Positions 7,320-14,215 of a stretch of 22,372 nt of DNA are shown here, piece after piece. Each line of letters begins with the position of its first letter. Positions within the stretch are counted from its first letter, which is position 1. The stretch comes from a bacterium (GTDB lineage Bacteria > Zhuqueibacterota > Zhuqueibacteria > Oleimicrobiales > Geothermoviventaceae). The translations under genes were made by a program, and so were the position numbers. The stretch is taken from NCBI GenBank assembly GCA_028275345.1, contig JAPWUV010000017.1, positions 1-22,372 of the forward strand. The letters are read 5' to 3'. The notes under the pieces are model-generated. The model was not told the origin of the DNA, searched no databases, and saw nothing but the letters and a program-made list of their open reading frames with translations.

Positions 7320-8432
7320 CTATGCGGGGCGGGACGCGGCGCTGGAGTTCTGCCCCCAAGTCTCCAGGACGCACATCCCGTCTTGCAAGATCACGAGATG
7401 CTGGTCCGTAGCCTCTCGGATGAGGTAGCGGCCTACCTCCGGGACGTCGTATAGCTGGGAAAAGCCATACTCGGCGAGAGCGATCAGGCGGGCCACCTCC
7501 TTGAGGCTGAGCCCGCGATCCTTCACGAGATGCCAGACGGTGGCGGCGCGGACAACCGCGCGCCGCAGGGTCAGCTTCTCATCGGCGAGGAAATCGGCGA
7601 TGCCATCTCTGTTCTCCATCCAGTTGTCCCTTTTCCAACACCCGCCTATATCGTAGAACCCGATCACAGGGCCATCCCGATGGAAATCCAGCCCCGCCAC
7701 TGGATTCCCCGTCATGGTCAGGATCAGGGTGACACACCTTTTGCGCTGGGCAACCTCCGCGAGCGTCTGGACGATTTCCAAGGGTGGGACGGCAAGCCAC
7801 TCCTCGAGGCTGGTCTGGAAGGAAAGCGAATCCTTCTGGGGAGCGGGGGGCCACTGGATCCCGAGCTCGCTGGGCGGCTTCAGGATCCAAGCCGAAACGT
7901 CTGGGGGAGCCTTGATGACCTCCGACAGGAAATCCTGGTCCTGAATGGTCTGAATGACCTTCCAACCACGGCGGTAGAACCGCAGGCGATCGCTCGCCCA
8001 GATTTCAATGCGGGATCGCTCCTGGGGCGGGATGTCCTCATCGGGCCAGTTGTAGCCGTGCTCCCAGTGGGAGTAGGCGAGAACGGCTTCCTCCTCGGAG
8101 GAAAACTTCCTCTCGCGCATCAGGCGCTGGACCGCCAGGGCGAAGACCACGGCGCGGCGCATGAGAAGCTGGGCCGTGGCGATCTCGCGAACCGCCCTCT
8201 CGAACGAGACTCGTTTGGTGCCCCTCTCCGCGCTCAGCGAGATGGAGACCTCGGAATAGTCCTTGGAGAAGACCAACCGCTCGGGAGGCTGATTGGGTTG
8301 CGCCCATCCATTCGGGTAGAGGATGAGCGCGAGGGTGGCTCCTTCTTCGGCTTGGTGCCAGAGCTCGTGAGCGATCTTCTCCGGATCCTCGAAAAACAAA
8401 TGCTTCGTGGCAAGGAGAGTCTCGCCAGACAT
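7320..8432 (-). CDS. Family B protein, tandem copy 1 (two-repeat architecture)
   Basis: A 370-residue protein; the ATG at 8432 follows GAAGGGGGCCATC. Two halves look like an ancient internal duplication. The N-half runs DPEKIAHELWHQAEEG, LALILYPNGW, SFERAVREIATAQLLMRRAV, WEHGYNWPDEDIP, LRFYRRGWKVIQTI. The C-half runs PPLEIVQTLAEVAQRK, VTLILTMTGNPVAGLDF, LTLRRAVVRAATVWHLV, AEYGFSQLYDVP, LVILQDGMCVLETW. A Pro-rich link (LKPPSELGIQWPPAP) separates them. It lacks the basic tail present in the 8483 and 9616 copies. No known domain recognised. Soluble. Confidence 0.8.
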   Translation of the reverse strand: MSGETLLATKHLFFEDPEKIAHELWHQAEEGATLALILYPNGWAQPNQPPERLVFSKDYSEVSISLSAERGTKRVSFERAVREIATAQLLMRRAVVFALAVQRLMRERKFSSEEEAVLAYSHWEHGYNWPDEDIPPQERSRIEIWASDRLRFYRRGWKVIQTIQDQDFLSEVIKAPPDVSAWILKPPSELGIQWPPAPQKDSLSFQTSLEEWLAVPPLEIVQTLAEVAQRKRCVTLILTMTGNPVAGLDFHRDGPVIGFYDIGGCWKRDNWMENRDGIADFLADEKLTLRRAVVRAATVWHLVKDRGLSLKEVARLIALAEYGFSQLYDVPEVGRYLIREATDQHLVILQDGMCVLETWGQNSSAASRPA

Positions 8433-8482
8433 GATGGCCCCCTTCATCGAGATTGGCGCTCACATGCTTGGGGCTTGCGAGG

Positions 8483-9580
8483 TCACCCGCGCTTACCAGT
8501 CGTAGCCCTGGGCTTTCGGTCGAAGACCAGAGAGCCAGCCGCGGGGCCCCCTCCGATCTCTAGAACGTGCATCCCATTTCGCAGGATCCCGAGATGGCGA
8601 GTTGTAGCGTCCTGGATGAGGAAGCGGCCCGCTTCTGGGACGTCGTGTAGCTGGGAAAAGCCGTACTCGGCGAGGGCGAGCAAGTGGGCCGCCCCTTCGA
8701 GGCCATGATCCTCCACGAGATGCCAGAAGGCGACGGCGCGGACGACTGCGCGCCGCAGGCTTGCCTTCTCCTCGGCGAGGAAGTGGATGACGCCGGCCTC
8801 GTTTTCCTTCCAGTTGTCTGTCTTCCAGCTTCCGCCTTCATCGTAGGAGCCGCGAAGGCGGCCATCCGCGTGGAAGTCCAGCATCGCAACTGGCTTCCCA
8901 GGCAGGATCAGGGTGACGCGCTTCTTCTGCGTGGCGGCTTGCGCGAGGGCCCTCAGGATCTCGTCGGGCGGAACGGCGAGCCACTCCCAGAGATTGGTCT
9001 GATCCGGGACCTCCTGGGGGGCGGGGGGCCACTGGAGCCCCATCTTGCTTGGAGGACGCAGGATCCAAGCTGAAACATCGGACGGGACTTGGAGGGCCTC
9101 CTCTTGGACAGAGGAGAGGACCTTCTTGCCCCGCTGGAGAGGATCCCGTGCGTCCTCCGCCCAGATTTGGATCCGCTTCCGCTCCGAGTCGGGCACCTCG
9201 TCAAACCGATCGTATCCGTGCTCCCAGCAGGCCCAGGCAAGCAGGGCCTCCTCCTCGGTAGTTAGCCCCTGCTCCCGCTTCAGTCGCTGGATCGCCTGGG
9301 CGAAGACCGCGGCGTGCCGCATGAGGAGCTGCGCCACAGCGACCCGGGAGACCGCCTGCTCGAACGGGACCCTCTTTTTGACGCCGTTCTCGTGCAACAG
9401 GATGGAGTCCTTGGAGAAGGTCAGCCGATCGGGAGACCGACCGGGTTGCGTCCATCCCTCTGGGTAGAGGACGAGCGTGAGGGTGACCCCTTCGTCGACT
9501 TTGTGCCAGAACTCTTGGACAATCTTCTCGGGATCCCCGAAGAACAGTTCCTTCGTGACAAGGAAAGCCTCGCCAGACAT
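8483..9580 (-). CDS. Family B protein, tandem copy 2
   Basis: A 365-residue protein with AAGGAGGCTGTC before the ATG at 9580. It aligns end to end with its neighbours: MSGEAFLVTKELFFGDPEKI, LTLVLYPEGW, FEQAVSRVAVAQLLMRHAAV, CWEHGYDRFDEVP, LRPPSKMGLQWPPAP, LRRAVVRAVAFWHLVEDHG, LAEYGFSQLHDVPEAGRFL, then a short basic tail RKPRATTGKRG. The spacer after its start repeats a 21-base block also found before the 7320 gene (TTCATCGAGATTGGCGCTCA, near 8442 and 9592), showing that the duplication unit included the leader. Function unknown. Confidence 0.8.
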   Translation of the reverse strand: MSGEAFLVTKELFFGDPEKIVQEFWHKVDEGVTLTLVLYPEGWTQPGRSPDRLTFSKDSILLHENGVKKRVPFEQAVSRVAVAQLLMRHAAVFAQAIQRLKREQGLTTEEEALLAWACWEHGYDRFDEVPDSERKRIQIWAEDARDPLQRGKKVLSSVQEEALQVPSDVSAWILRPPSKMGLQWPPAPQEVPDQTNLWEWLAVPPDEILRALAQAATQKKRVTLILPGKPVAMLDFHADGRLRGSYDEGGSWKTDNWKENEAGVIHFLAEEKASLRRAVVRAVAFWHLVEDHGLEGAAHLLALAEYGFSQLHDVPEAGRFLIQDATTRHLGILRNGMHVLEIGGGPAAGSLVFDRKPRATTGKRG

Positions 9581-9615
9581 GACAGCCTCCTTCATCGAGA
9601 TTGGCGCTCACGCGT

Positions 9616-10740
9616 TCAGGACTTGCGCGGTCGTCCGCGCCTTCGAGTCGTGGCCTTGGGCTTTCGGCCCAAGACTAGAGAGCCAGCCGCGGGAGGTGCA
9701 CCTCCGATCTCCAGAACGCGCATCCCATTCCGCAGGATATCGATGTGCAGATTCGTGGTGCGCCAGATGGTGGGGCGGCACGCCAGCGGAACATCATCCA
9801 ACCGGGCGAATCCATACTCGGCAAGGGCGAGCAGGAGGGCGGCTCCCTCGAGCTCGTAGTCGCTCACGAGATGCCGGAAAGTGGCGGCGCGGACGACATC
9901 GCGCCGCAGGCTCATCTTAACATCCGCGATGAACTCCACGATGCGGGCCTCGTTCTCCTTCCAGTTGCCATGCCTCCAGCTTTCGCCGTTGCCGCGGAAA
10001 CCCATTATGCGGCCATCGTGATAGAAGGACAGCCCCTTCACCGGCTCTCCCGCCACGGTCAAGATCATGTCCACGCGCCCTTTCCGCCGGGCGACCCCCG
10101 CGAGCGTTCGCACGATCTGCTCGGACGGGACGGCAAGCCACTCCGCGAGGCTGGTTCGGACGAAATCCCCCTGGGGAGGGGAAGGCCACTGGATCTTCAG
10201 CTCGCTCGGGGGATGCAGGTCCCAAAGCGAAGCGCCCGGGGGAGTTCGGATGACCTCCCCTGGGATCCTCTGAAGGACCTCCTGGCCTCGAAGGCACAGC
10301 CACTGCATGTTTTCGGCCAAGAAGCGAATCTCCGCTTCCTCTTGGAGGGGAATTTCCTCGTCAGGCCAATCGTAGCCATGCCACCAGGAGGACAGGACAT
10401 GAACGGCGCGGCGCTCGCTGGGGAATCCCTTCCAGCTCATCAGGCGCTGGATCGCCAGGGCAATGCCCGCGGTGCGGCGCATGAGAAGCTGGGCCGTGGC
10501 GACCTCGGAAACCGCCTCCTCAAACGAGATCGCCTTGTCGTCGCCTTTGCCAGCCAGCGTGATGGAGTCCTTGGAGAAGATCAGCCGTTCGGGAGGCCGA
10601 TCGTGTGGCGGCCATTCCTCTGGGAAGAGAACGAGAGTGAGGGGAGCGCCTTCCTGGGCTTGGCTTTGGAATTCGCGGACGATCTCCTCCGGATCCCTCG
10701 AGAACAAGGGCTCTGTGGCAAGGGAAATCCCGCCAAGCAT
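9616..10740 (-). CDS. Family B protein, tandem copy 3, with AT-hook-like tail
   Basis: A 374-residue protein with GGAGGCTGTC before the ATG at 10740; first gene of the minus cluster. Repeat 1 spans about residues 16-158 (DPEEIVREFQSQ ... VLQRI) and repeat 2 about 205-344 (PSEQIVRTLAGV ... VLEI). Between them is LHPPSELKIQWPSPPQ. The C-terminus KPKATTRRRGRPRKS contains RGRP (368-371) within basic residues, the core of an AT-hook that binds the DNA minor groove. The tails of the other copies are shorter or absent, so DNA binding may be specific to this copy. No enzyme motif seen. Confidence 0.8.
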   Translation of the reverse strand: MLGGISLATEPLFSRDPEEIVREFQSQAQEGAPLTLVLFPEEWPPHDRPPERLIFSKDSITLAGKGDDKAISFEEAVSEVATAQLLMRRTAGIALAIQRLMSWKGFPSERRAVHVLSSWWHGYDWPDEEIPLQEEAEIRFLAENMQWLCLRGQEVLQRIPGEVIRTPPGASLWDLHPPSELKIQWPSPPQGDFVRTSLAEWLAVPSEQIVRTLAGVARRKGRVDMILTVAGEPVKGLSFYHDGRIMGFRGNGESWRHGNWKENEARIVEFIADVKMSLRRDVVRAATFRHLVSDYELEGAALLLALAEYGFARLDDVPLACRPTIWRTTNLHIDILRNGMRVLEIGGAPPAAGSLVLGRKPKATTRRRGRPRKS

Positions 10741-10960
10741 GACAGCCTCCTGTCTTGACTCTCGCCACCATTCTAACCCGCCAGCCCGCCAGGACGCGGA
10801 AGCGCCTGCCGCCGCTCTGCCTCATCACGAGGATTCCCCCATCCTTCGCATGGAGGAGGGCGGATCCAACCGTGCGACTCCCACCTACAATATTGGCGAC
10901 CATCGCACATCCCGCGGCCCACTGCCCTCCATGCCTTCAGACCCCAACAGGAGGCGAGCG
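10741..10960. promoter_or_regulatory. Divergent intergenic region
   Basis: These 220 bases separate the minus-strand family B cluster from the plus-strand gene at 10961, so both promoters should be here. TACAAT at 10886-10891 is a plausible plus -10, about 70 bases before the ATG. The overlapping TATTGT is a possible minus -10. No good -35 pairs with either, so the calls are weak. I see nothing else in the stretch. Confidence 0.35.
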
Positions 10961-11425
10961 ATGCCAATCGTGGAATTCGAGCTGTGCCGAAACCCCAAAG
11001 CCATCCGATCTGGGGTCGGCCTTCTCCGCCTCGCCCCAGATGGCAAGTTTGAGTGGGTGCGTCCCCTGCAAAGGGACCGCAAGAGTGCCACTTACGACGT
11101 GGAGCCCGGGCTCTACGTTCTGGTGACGGACACCTCCTCCCACAAGAACGCGCGGAAGAACTGGATCATCGTGCAGGTCATCCCCGAGGGCGCGGCGGTG
11201 ATCCGGGAGGAAGCCAGTGTTTGGCGCGAAAACCGCGATTGGGGCTGCCTCTGGTGGGGGAGGAAGGGCGATTACAAGCTCATCGCCCATATCGCCGCCG
11301 CGCACAAAGGACGCCGGGCGGCGGACATGAGTGTGATCGAAATCCTCGACGCGTTTTTCGAGTGCGCCATCCGGAGGCTGGAGAGTCCCGAACACCGTCA
11401 CGATGAGCCGCCTCCCGGCGGCTGA
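10961..11425 (+). CDS. Unknown 154-residue protein
   Basis: The ATG at 10961 follows GGAGGCGAGCG. The protein is mixed alpha/beta: MPIVEFELCRNPKAIRSGVG, LLRLAPDGKFEWVRPL, EPGLYVLVTDTSSHKNARKN, WIIVQVIPEGAAVIREEASV, and a helical end (VIEILDAFFECAIRRLESPE). No signal peptide. I do not recognise the family. Part of its 5' region reappears, diverged, in the chimeric pseudogene at 14216-14644 (MGLLCLALDGKFGW there against GVGLLRLAPDGKFEW here). It is followed after 54 bases by a family A gene. Confidence 0.72.
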   Translation: MPIVEFELCRNPKAIRSGVGLLRLAPDGKFEWVRPLQRDRKSATYDVEPGLYVLVTDTSSHKNARKNWIIVQVIPEGAAVIREEASVWRENRDWGCLWWGRKGDYKLIAHIAAAHKGRRAADMSVIEILDAFFECAIRRLESPEHRHDEPPPGG

Positions 11426-11479
11426 GCCTTGGCGAAACAGGCCTTGTCCACTCTGCCGCTCAAGAGCAAGGAGGCACCC

Positions 11480-11944
11480 ATGCGCGAGATGGATGCGGCG
11501 GCCTCCCGGGCTTGGGAGGAGATTCGAAGGGCCATATCCCGCCTTCCAGCGAAGCCCCTCCGCGAGATCATCGCGGAGAGGTGGGGGGGGAAGCAACCGC
11601 TCTCCGTGGGGATCCTGCTGGCACGCTGGCCATCACCTGGGGAGGCGCTGGAGGCCTCCGCCCGTAGCGATGATCTCCGTCTGGTCGCCACCGCGCGGAT
11701 AGACGAGGACGGGGGGTTGCGGCTGACCTTTCAAACCGAGGACCCGGATTTGGCCAAGCGGGTGGTTTACTTCACAGTCTACACGCTGGAGAGGACGGAT
11801 TCGGATCCTTTCGCGGGCGGAGGCGTCCTTATGGTCCCCACGTCATCCAGCCCCAACCGCTTCGAAGGCCGGTGCTGGCTGGGGACGCTGGAAGATCTTA
11901 GGCCTGGCGACATTCTGGCGATCCAGTTCGCCGTCGCGCCCTAG
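11480..11944 (+). CDS. Small beta-rich protein, family A (long form), plus strand
   Basis: A 154-residue protein. I chose the ATG at 11480 because AAGGAGGCACCC precedes it; a TTG at 11429 has nothing. The helical N-terminus (AWEEIRRAISRLPAKPLREI) matches that of the 1639 gene, then SVGILLARWPSPGEALEA, DDLRLVATARI, LRLTFQTEDPDLAKRVVYFT and a final strand DILAIQFAVAP. It is the only intact family A member away from the 1639-3598 cluster. Its last 102 bases overlap the end of the convergent gene 11843-12238. A decayed relative lies at 14216-14644. Function unknown. Confidence 0.76.
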   Translation: MREMDAAASRAWEEIRRAISRLPAKPLREIIAERWGGKQPLSVGILLARWPSPGEALEASARSDDLRLVATARIDEDGGLRLTFQTEDPDLAKRVVYFTVYTLERTDSDPFAGGGVLMVPTSSSPNRFEGRCWLGTLEDLRPGDILAIQFAVAP

Positions 11945-12238
11945 AGGCCAGCCCATCCTCGCGGCGAAGCCGGGGGCGGGACTTCCACCGCCTGGGAACG
12001 GGCGGCCCACCAGCGGGGCCCCAAGCGGGATCGCGACGAGGGCGATCCAGCCCGAGCAGGAGTCCAAGATGGGGCCTGCAACCACGACCGCGCCCTCTGG
12101 GAGATCCTCTTCCCACCCGGGAGCGCAAAACGGATGGCCGAAATGATCATGAGAGCCGCAGGCCGCCTCAACCTCCTGGAGGGTGTAGCCCTCCAGAGCA
12201 TCCACCACTCCCCATGGGTAGCCGAGTTCCATCTTCAT
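11843..12238 (-). CDS. Unknown small protein, 3' end overlapping the convergent gene
   Basis: A 131-residue frame from the ATG at 12238, with CGGAGGTGGAAC upstream. The N-terminal ~85 residues look coding (YPWGVVDALEGYTLQEVEAA, then GAVVVAGPILDSCSGWIALV). It has Cys and His residues (ACGSHDHFGHPFC) that could bind metal. The last ~35 residues read antisense through the family A gene at 11480-11944 and have lower complexity, so the ancestral stop may have been lost. Last gene of the minus operon starting near 13783. Not recognised. Confidence 0.55.
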   Translation of the reverse strand: MKMELGYPWGVVDALEGYTLQEVEAACGSHDHFGHPFCAPGWEEDLPEGAVVVAGPILDSCSGWIALVAIPLGAPLVGRPFPGGGSPAPGFAARMGWPLGRDGELDRQNVARPKIFQRPQPAPAFEAVGAG

Positions 12239-12391
12239 GTTCCACCTCCGATGGCATGTTCTCCTGCCGGCTTTGAATGCTCCCGCCAGCCCAGGGAGGG
12301 AGGGGCTGGAAGTCCACCCCACCACCCCAGTCTTCCCCCACTCGGACGGGTGGACGTGGGGCCCTCCCATCCCTGGGCAGGCGACCCGGAG

Positions 12392-12446
12392 CTCCCCGCC
12401 CCGGCTCCCCGGCCCCTGCCTCCCCCTCAGGGGCCGGGACGTCGGG
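12392..12446 (-). repeat. Intercistronic hairpin/G-quadruplex element, copy 1
   Basis: On the minus (mRNA) strand CCGGCCCCTG and CAGGGGCCGG form a 10-bp stem with a 9-base loop (12409-12437). The 3' arm runs into four G4 tracts with linkers of 2, 4 and 1 bases (12394-12416), a textbook G-quadruplex motif. It lies 6 bases after the stop of the 12452 gene. Confidence 0.75.
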
Positions 12447-12451
12447 ATAGG

Positions 12452-12736
12452 TTATTCAGTCTGCAGGAAGATGGAATCGAACTCGAATTCCAGCTCCTCC
12501 CCGGAGACCTCTTCCATCCACTCGATGAGCTCGTCCTCCCACAGAAATTCCAGAATCGGAGGATCTTCGAGATCTGCGGGGATGTGGTTCTCACAAGGGT
12601 GGAGCCGGATTCCACTGGATGCCCCACTGATGCCTGCGAGGACCCCTGAGGCCTCGCAACCACACTCAAACTTCCATGTCCGGCGATACTGGTCGATCTC
12701 CTCACAGACTGTCTCGTCCGAGATAAAAACCTTCAT
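12452..12736 (-). CDS. Small Cys-containing acidic protein, family C
   Basis: A 94-residue protein with GGGAGGTGCGGAA before the ATG at 12736. The N-terminus MKVFISDETVCEEIDQYRRT leads to FECGC (C25, C27), then C48 and H51, giving C-x-C-x(20)-C-x2-H, a possible zinc or iron site. The C-terminus is very acidic (EDELIEWMEEVSGEELEFEF). It is clearly paralogous to the protein at 15738-16016 (FECGC, C-x2-H, EDELMDFMEEAMGEKLEFE). The two genes share their ribosome-site context and lie in similar operons. I do not know the family. The acidic tail could mimic nucleic acid, which is only a suggestion. Confidence 0.78.
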   Translation of the reverse strand: MKVFISDETVCEEIDQYRRTWKFECGCEASGVLAGISGASSGIRLHPCENHIPADLEDPPILEFLWEDELIEWMEEVSGEELEFEFDSIFLQTE

Positions 12737-12757
12737 TTCCGCACCTCCCGCGCCGAG

Positions 12758-12820
12758 TTTTCCCGGGGCTCCCCGCCCCGGCTCCCCAGCCCCTGCCTCC
12801 ACCAGGGGCCGGGATGTCTG
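12758..12820 (-). repeat. Intercistronic hairpin/G-quadruplex element, copy 2
   Basis: The four G4 tracts are at 12771-12793 (minus strand), again with linkers 2, 4 and 1. The stem arms are 12786-12795 and 12803-12812. One arm differs from the other copies, but in RNA the change gives a G-U wobble, so the hairpin is kept. The loop is 7 bases. It lies after the stop of the 12840 gene. Confidence 0.72.
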
Positions 12821-12839
12821 GGTAGGGGTCATCGCGGGC

Positions 12840-13298
12840 TTAATAGACCACGCCATCGTCCCAAAAGTCGGTGAGGCGCTCCCAGGTCTTGCGGTCGATC
12901 AGGCCACGCTCGAGAAGGACGTCCAAGATATCCTGCCCGGCCTCGACCGTGATACCGAATCGTCGCGCAAGCTCAGCGTCGAGCTCATCCGTGGTATAGG
13001 GGTGGATGGCGTATGGTGAATACGCGTTGAAGATCTCCTCGATGGTCCACTCCGACAGCGGAGGGAGCGAGGCGATGCGCTCCGCCTGCCGCCGACACTC
13101 CTCAATTAGGCGATGCTGGCGCTCGACGGCGCGGCGCGCTTCTTCCAGCGCCTCCGCCTCCGAACGGTAGGATTGAAGATAGTTGCCATCTATGTATACC
13201 CTATAGGGGCGCATCCCATCCCACTCTGGGTCGTATCGGACAGTTATCTCATAGGGGCGATCTCCCCCCTCTGGGGTGTATCGGACAACCATCTCCAT
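12840..13298 (-). CDS. Unknown protein with an N-terminal strand repeat and helical body
   Basis: A 152-residue protein with AAAGGAGGAAGCA before the ATG at 13298. The first ~40 residues contain a short tandem repeat, MVVRYTPEGGDRPYE then ITVRYDPEWDGMRPYR, also visible in the DNA as a ~50-base duplication near 13200-13295. A charged coiled coil follows (AEALEEARRAVERQHRLIEE), then a helical part (PLSEWTIEEIFNAYSPYAI) and a C-terminal segment that could be a small helical DNA-binding fold (AGQDILDVLLERGLIDRKTW). No signal peptide. Not recognised. Lies between two hairpin elements. Confidence 0.75.
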   Translation of the reverse strand: MEMVVRYTPEGGDRPYEITVRYDPEWDGMRPYRVYIDGNYLQSYRSEAEALEEARRAVERQHRLIEECRRQAERIASLPPLSEWTIEEIFNAYSPYAIHPYTTDELDAELARRFGITVEAGQDILDVLLERGLIDRKTWERLTDFWDDGVVY

Positions 13299-13330
13299 TG
13301 CTTCCTCCTTTTTTGCAAGGTTTTCCCAGA

Positions 13331-13386
13331 GCTCCCCGCCCCGGCTCCCCGGCCCCTGCCTCCCCCTCAGGGGCCGGGACGTCGGG
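13331..13386 (-). repeat. Intercistronic hairpin/G-quadruplex element, copy 3
   Basis: Minus-strand G4 tracts lie at 13334-13356; stem arms are 13349-13358 and 13368-13377 with a 9-base loop. The core is identical to copy 1. It lies about 16 bases after the stop of the 13403 gene and ahead of the 12840 gene. Confidence 0.75.
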
Positions 13387-13402
13387 ATGGGGGTCAGAGT
13401 AT

Positions 13403-13612
13403 TCAAAATCCCTCGGGATGCTGATCCAGCCACTCGTTGAGCTCCCTCATCTCGGGGAACTCGCTGAGGAAGTCCTCCAGAGATGAGGGATGATTGCTTC
13501 GGAAATGCATAAGCATCACCGAGAGAACCTCCCGCCCGCTATCGAATCGCGGGTCGTAGGAGGCTGAGAACTTCTCGCCGCACAACTTGCAGCGTGCCCA
13601 CTGCATGCCCAT
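13403..13612 (-). CDS. Small C2H2-type zinc-finger-like protein
   Basis: A 69-residue protein with GGAGGAGTAGCC before the ATG at 13612. CKLCGEKF (C8, C11) followed by HFRSNH (H36, H41) gives C-x2-C-x24-H-x4-H, a zinc-finger-like arrangement with a longer loop than the classic C2H2 finger. The acidic end (FLSEFPEMRELNEWLDQHPE) is helical. First gene of the operon driven by the promoter near 13756-13783. It may bind nucleic acid or protein; specific role unknown. Confidence 0.72.
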   Translation of the reverse strand: MGMQWARCKLCGEKFSASYDPRFDSGREVLSVMLMHFRSNHPSSLEDFLSEFPEMRELNEWLDQHPEGF

Positions 13613-13642
13613 GGCTACTCCTCCTCCTCGTGGATTTCCCGG

Positions 13643-13697
13643 GACTCCCCGCCCCGGCTCCCCGGCCCCTGGGGGAAACAGGGGCCGGGACGTCGGG
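13643..13697 (-). repeat. Hairpin/G-quadruplex element, copy 4 (leader)
   Basis: Minus-strand G4 tracts lie at 13647-13669; stem arms are 13662-13671 and 13679-13688. The 7-base loop TTTCCCC differs from the other copies while both arms and all four G tracts are kept. It lies in the leader ahead of the 13403 gene. Confidence 0.75.
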
Positions 13698-13716
13698 GTG
13701 GTGGCACCCCTCCTGC

Positions 13717-13752
13717 TAGGTTTTCCTGGGACTCCCTGCCCCGTTTTCTGTC
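13717..13752 (-). repeat. Half copy of the hairpin/G-quadruplex element at the promoter
   Basis: The minus strand reads ACGGGGCAGGGAGTCCC then AGGAAAACC, matching only the distal half of the full element (GGGGCGGGGAGTCCCGGGAAAA). The hairpin half is missing. It begins right where transcription from the adjacent promoter should start. Confidence 0.55.
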
Positions 13753-13755
13753 CCC

Positions 13756-13783
13756 AGTATACCACAGTCTACGGAGGTTGACA
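13756..13783 (-). promoter_or_regulatory. Sigma70-like promoter of the first small-gene operon
   Basis: The minus strand has TATACT preceded by TGG (extended -10, 13756-13761) and a weak -35 TGTCAA (13778-13783) with a 16-base spacer. The spacer contains CGTAGACTGTGG. The promoter of the second small-gene operon (16069-16097) has almost the same spacer, CGTAGACCGTGG, at the same place. Confidence 0.6.
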
Positions 13784-14071
13784 GGTCCCCTCTTTGGGAA
13801 AGGGGGGACGCTGGGGTCTTCTGGTAGATCTCGTTCTTCGTGCGGGCGATACCAAGGCGTGGCGCAGGGCCGCTTGAGGCGCGCTGGGAAGCTGGGGAGT
13901 GGGGTTGACAGCAGTTACCATGATGACGGTGCGCCACAGAGCGGCGGGGGACTCGTGGATCACCACGCCCGAAAGGAAGGCTCAAGGCATCCCAGCGCCT
14001 CCCACACCTCCAGCTCCGTGTAAACGCATGCGTCGCACCGCCACATTGCCCATCAACGTGTCGAGCATGAT
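13784..14071. other. No intact gene; decayed minus-strand coding fragments
   Basis: No open frame with a ribosome site is visible. On the minus strand, short protein-like pieces follow one another in different frames: IHIMLDTLMGNVAVRRMR, then CVYTELEVWEALGCLEPSF, then VIHESPAALWRTVIMVTAV. This looks like a gene with several frameshifts. I cannot identify its family, and the call rests on appearance only. Confidence 0.35.
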
Positions 14072-14215
14072 ATGGATCGCCGTTGCTTCTCTCCTCTTCC
14101 TCCGCGGGCCATTGGGCGCTCTGGATCTGGGTCCGCAATTGAGCTCCCAATGGCGGCGTCGGGATGGGGCGCGAGAGCATCGAGTTCGGCCTCCACTGGC
14201 ATCAGACGGTCTGGG

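Noticed and set aside
7530-8708. Long plus-strand open frame opposite the family B genes
   Set aside because: No ribosome site, and the minus strand carries well-started paralogous genes. Similar plus frames at 9745-10758 arise from the same high-GC third positions.
12392-13697. Could the repeated hairpins be a CRISPR array?
   Set aside because: Units are separated by full genes, not short unique spacers, and no cas gene is present.
12392-13697. Could the hairpins be ordinary rho-independent terminators?
   Set aside because: No T-tract follows, they lie between co-oriented genes without new promoters, and the G tracts beyond the stem are conserved too.
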